Of a stretch of 64,000 nt of DNA, positions 60,122 to 64,000 are shown one piece after another. The position numbers and the translations under genes were made by a program. The stretch is from contig CM049307.1 in assembly GCA_026874595.1 (NCBI GenBank), positions 49,325,678 through 49,389,677 of the forward strand. The letters are read 5' to 3'. Below the pieces are notes generated by a model. It did no database searches. It saw only the letters and a program-made list of their open reading frames with translations, and was not told the origin of the DNA. Positions within the stretch are counted from its first letter, which is position 1; the number at the start of each line of letters is the position of its first letter. The stretch comes from Sipunculus nudus (taxonomy: Eukaryota; Annelida; Sipuncula; Golfingiida; Sipunculidae).

Positions 60122-61177
60122 TATATGATTCTTCTACTTAAAGTGTTGAAAATTATATTTTCTTTCTAAAAATATATAGTTTGTTAAAGTTTCAACACTT
60201 AGGTAAACAAAGAACGTGAGTGTCTTAAATAACCGCAGAGTGATTATTTAATAAATATTCATTCTGCCATAAAAGTGAACTTTATGAACTCTTACGGCGC
60301 CAAGCTACATTATAATTGACGGCGGCCTCACTGGAGTTTTGTCACGGAACTCATATGTGGTTACGCTAGGTATATGTAATGATATGTAATGATGCAGATG
60401 ATGCAAAGTGTGTCCTAAGGGGGGCAGTTTCCTTATTGTTAAAAAAATCCAGAGATAATTCAGATAAAATTTCCAAGAGCCTATCTTAGGCAATCTGTCG
60501 GCAACTTCAATTGTGCATAACGGGCAAAAAGCAGTTTCCAACTCTGAACAAGACCGGGCACCCTTCGCTACCGTGATTCTGAATCTCATAGACTCGGACA
60601 TAACAACATTTTAAGATTTTCGTAGGACATCAACAAACACAATTTGATTTTACTAATAATATTTGTGTGGGAAGTAGGGTTTGAAATAAATTTCGTTTGA
60701 TCTCCTTATTATTAATTTACACATTATCTTTATTTATGTGATAACTATTGCCTAATCAAATGTTCACCTGTCACTAATGTTTTTATTCTGTTATCTATTA
60801 TTATTAAAATAGTTCAGCCAGTCGTCGTTAAATATTAGACAATCGTATGTCTAGGGCATCAAGTTCCTATCTTTCCCTATTTTTCTAGTAATTCCTATTT
60901 TTTATTATTTTAAAAACTCAATGCCAACTGAGAATTTATACCAAGTTCTTTATACCAAGGCATATGAGACGAAGAAAATGTGTCCACAGTTAATGAAGTG
61001 TCTCGTTTCTTTCTTATTTTGCTCGTTGTCAGTGATAAGTAAATCGCAATTACAATAATATGCTGAAATGAAGTTAAGCGTCAAACCGTGTATTGTGCTA
61101 TAATATGTGGTTTTGGGCGGTCTATACTTTGACGATGCACGTACCCGTGCCACCAAACTCTCCACAGATACACTGAA

Positions 61178-61312
61178 AACATAGGGTTGTCAAATCGACA
61201 ACTTAAGGGTTGTCAAATGGGTGTACCTAAAACAACAACCCAGGTTGTCAAAATTTCAATTTGACAACCCTCTAGGGTTGTAAAAAGGGTTGTCATATGT
61301 TTGCTGTGACAA
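61178..61312. repeat. Cluster of direct and inverted GGGTTGTCAAAT words
   Basis: GGGTTGTCAAAT occurs at 61183 and 61207 and inverted as ATTTGACAACCC at 61259, with further partial copies, giving a hairpin-capable block, perhaps a small MITE. Confidence 0.5.
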
Positions 61313-61799
61313 TCTATAGATTCTTGTGTACACATTTATCGAATATTAGATAATAAATGTCGTGAATCAGCACAGTACACTTTTGCACTTGCCAACGAAA
61401 AATCTTGTGAAGGCAAATAACAAATATACGATCACTTTTATGGATCCTTTTCACCATAACATGGTTTACTTTAAATATTTGTCAAGTGTTAATGCGGATG
61501 CTTAGAAAGAACGAATACCATATAGCTTTAAAACCGAGGGAATGGCAATGCGTTCTGTTATTCCGTTGACTACCTTTCCCAAAAATCAAAATACGATTGC
61601 TTTTTGGCCATTATATTAAGGAAAAAATACTTTCAAAGCACCATGGATAGCAAGCTATGGATAGCAAACACCTGACGTGTAAAACTATATATAATGAAAA
61701 TGGACGTTTCTAAGTGGCATACAAGTAATAGTTTCGCTTAAAAGACACTAAACTGAAGTTTGGCTTCTCGCGTCTTTGCAGTAACTTGCTTTTGTCATT

Positions 61800-62000
61800 A
61801 AAGTCAGGTGGCGCTGAAAACCGCACATGCTGGCTTCTGTGATTTACATGTAGACTCAATGCCGGGAGGTTTTGGGTTCGAATCTCAGCCAAGGTTTTTC
61901 ATGGTTCGGTCCCACGGTCGTTTCGCACTCTCCAACGAGTCCGCCTTTCGGGTCTTCCACCTTGTTATGACCCAGAAATTTAGGGGTGTGTGTGTGTGGG
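61800..62000 (+). repeat. SINE-like repeat
   Basis: GGTGGCGCTGAAAACCGCAC, then GGGTTCGAATCTCAGCC (B-box-like) and a CACTCTCCAACGAG... tail that includes CCACCTTGTTATGACCC and AAATT, as in tRNA-derived molluscan SINEs. A-box not clear. Followed by a G run. Confidence 0.4.
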
Positions 62001-62454
62001 GGGGGGGGGGGGGATGATGAGACACCCAAGGCCCGCAGTACAAGGACCATGGTTGACGTCACGACAATTGTCTGCCACAGGGTCACGGAGTTAAAAAAAA
62101 GAAAGACATCCACACTTTAAAAGCATCCACATTGACATATAGATATAATTATTAAATGGGCATTACACTTTTCCACATGACATATACAGGTAGAAATGCA
62201 AATACAAATGTTCGATATGTCCACCAATTTCACATATCTGAAAGTCATATTAAGTTTTGTATTTTCAAATAAGTAGCTTTCCAGAAGGTTTTAGTTTTAC
62301 TGGCTTGAATTAAGAGGTCGCCACTTCAGATAAGATATTTTTTCCCATTTTACCATTATGCAGGGCACCATATTTGAAAAGTATAGCAGATATCTACAGC
62401 TGCAATCGATTTTAAAATTTAACTTAGACCGGACTGCTCATATTCTCAGAGATA

Positions 62455-62469
62455 GAAAGAGAGAGAGAG

Positions 62470-62532
<63 letters not shown>

Positions 62533-62533
62533 G
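62455..62533. repeat. (GA)n-(CAGA)n microsatellite
   Basis: GA repeats with one interruption, then seven GACA units. Confidence 0.95.
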
Positions 62534-63945
62534 GGCTGATACAGTTTGTATCCGTATAATATATGTTTGTAAGAAGTGGTCTCTTCATTTTAGTATATAT
62601 AAATACATAAGCCATCATAAACAGAACGTGCTTATAGTAAAATAATTTGGAAAATTTCAGATATTATGTGATTCAATTATGTTACATTAACCTATAGTTT
62701 TTCAACTTATTATCTCAACACCAAAAGCAAGTAATAACTCAAATTCAAAACAACATCTAAGCCTCCATATCGTCGTATGAATGCTGGATATCGCCAATGC
62801 AGTTTCTCGTGTAAATGGAGGAGAAAACTACTGGCTGACACAGCCGGAAGCCCACTTGTGCAGGCAAGCGTGATTCAGCCAGATGGTCATTAGCACTGTC
62901 TTATCTGACCATCCCCATTATATAAGCTTATATATACACTTTAGAACTATATTTCTTAATGTGATCATTGAACATAAATGAGGCTGCAAGTAACTGCTGG
63001 TATAATGCACGGAAGATTCGATGAAACCTGAAAAAAATGACGTTTATGAAAGACCACGGGAAGCTTTCTCCCTAATTATGAGGCGAGTCCGTTGATATAA
63101 GAAAAAGTTCTAATGCAATTGGTCATTTCTGGGCGTTTTCACGTTTATGCAACAAGTTTCATTTAAACTGAACCAATTTGAAAACAAGACCATATTAAAT
63201 GTCAGGATAATTTGTAATGAAAAGCGTTATGGTCAGTGCACACGCAGCTTAGTGTATTGAATGAATGCGCTGGGCAGGCTGTCCGCCAGGGGCGCTAGTG
63301 TTTTGCATGCAATTTTTCATGCAGACAGTCATATTCTACCTCCACACAAGAGAGTATCGGAATAAGCGATATCCCGTATAAAATTCAAATGGACATGCGG
63401 GAGGGGGGGCATTTATTGGGTTGTCTTTGGCAAACCTAGATGACGCCTTTGAGCAGCGATTGCGCCGGGGAAAACCGAAAGCGCCCCCTAGTAGGGTAGC
63501 GTAGAACTAAATAACCAAACACATTACTTGGGGGGAGGGGGGATTCTTTCGTAGTTTTAACATACCGTTGATTTTGTGATATAGAGCATTCTGCGGATAA
63601 TCTGGATATTATAAGAAAATGAAATGTACATTCAAAATGCTTTAAATAATATTCTTAAACATGTATATATAATCGAATTCCCCTGTCTGTTGATATCATC
63701 AGCTTATACGGGAAGACGAATACAGTCAAATAAAATAAATAGAAAATCACGATTTGTTTCAAATGTAGTAGGCGTATCAGATCACCAATTCTTTTCGGTG
63801 ATGTTTAATTGTCCTTTCTCATGCGAATATGCATCTTTATCGCCAACATTGTTCATGCCAGTTAGATGTGGATGCCATTTTTACCATGAACAGAGATAAA
63901 TATATTCTTCCATCTTTTATTATACCCGTGTTTATATGTTCCCAG

Positions 63946-64000
63946 CCACGTCAAAAGCAACACGATCTTGCGAGCGTCACCGGCGGCACGTATGGCTTCT
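63946..64000 (+). CDS. Possible partial exon at window edge
   Basis: After a good acceptor (GTTTATATGTTCCCAG) the sequence turns GC- and CpG-rich and open in all three frames to the window end. If entered in phase 1 from exon 10 it reads PTSKATRSCERHRRHVWL; in phase 0 PRQKQHDLASVTGGTYGF. The latter has the more ordinary composition. No domain recognised. It may be the next exon of a longer Zasp isoform or belong to another gene. Confidence 0.25.

Larger units (their letters stand above)
60150..63945. other. Region downstream of the short-isoform poly(A) site
   Basis: AT-rich, with the repeats listed separately and no exon supported until the edge candidate at 63946. It may be either intergenic or an intron of a longer, LIM-containing isoform. 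Confidence 0.4.

Overview
The window looks like nuclear DNA of an AT-rich animal, most likely a mollusc or another lophotrochozoan. It has one long intron-rich gene with GT-AG introns, long AT-rich introns, many microsatellites, and many small non-autonomous DNA transposons. Some of these have the architecture described for bivalve 'pearl'/Helentron-associated elements. There are no bacterial operons, rRNA genes or CRISPR arrays.

The only gene I can reconstruct is on the + strand from about 5.7 to 60.1 kb. It encodes a Z-disc PDZ protein of the Zasp/ALP/Enigma (PDLIM/LDB3) family. Ten coding exons join in frame (99, 149, 1261, 281, 240, 104, 156, 117, 138 and 113 nt), giving 885 residues. In order these are an N-terminal PDZ domain split over two exons (PWGF loop, first intron 24.7 kb), a large low-complexity Pro/Ser/Tyr exon with a polyproline tract, a linker exon, a Zasp-like motif (ZM) exon, a charged exon, three consecutive phase-1 exons that each repeat an IPS[KR]SF[RK]xLQ module, and a short last exon with stop, 3' UTR and AATAAA. 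An eleventh exon (exon 7, 48848) fits the incoming frame, but its best-looking donor would shift the frame. No LIM domain lies inside the window, so the reconstructed form is LIM-less. A short exon-like piece at the extreme right edge may belong to a longer isoform.

Layout: 1-5.7 kb is intergenic/upstream with no recognised gene. A MEF2-consensus site plus an E-box lies about 0.2 kb before the ATG. Intron 1 (6.0-30.7 kb) holds a Helentron-like element, a PIF/Harbinger-like element with a transposase fragment, a second Helentron-like family, hAT-like and TA-flanked MITEs, and a 295-bp tandem duplication. Intron 2 (30.9-41.3 kb) holds nested elements: a 2.6-kb Helentron-like element inside a TA MITE, a 0.76-kb relative, and a hAT-like element interrupted by another family member. 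Introns 3-10 hold a hAT-like element with a perfect 8-bp target duplication, an intact 1.68-kb family-2 element, two more TA MITEs and a tRNA-derived repeat.

The most notable signal is in the repeats. Two Helentron-like families with different ends share the same internal satellite of about 144 bp (288 bp as a dimer). It carries regularly spaced nuclear-receptor half-sites (AGGTCA DR1 plus TCAAGGTCA), and one family also carries a consensus estrogen-response palindrome. Both families share the 12-bp palindrome GGTGGCGCCACC. Whether these sites are used is inference.
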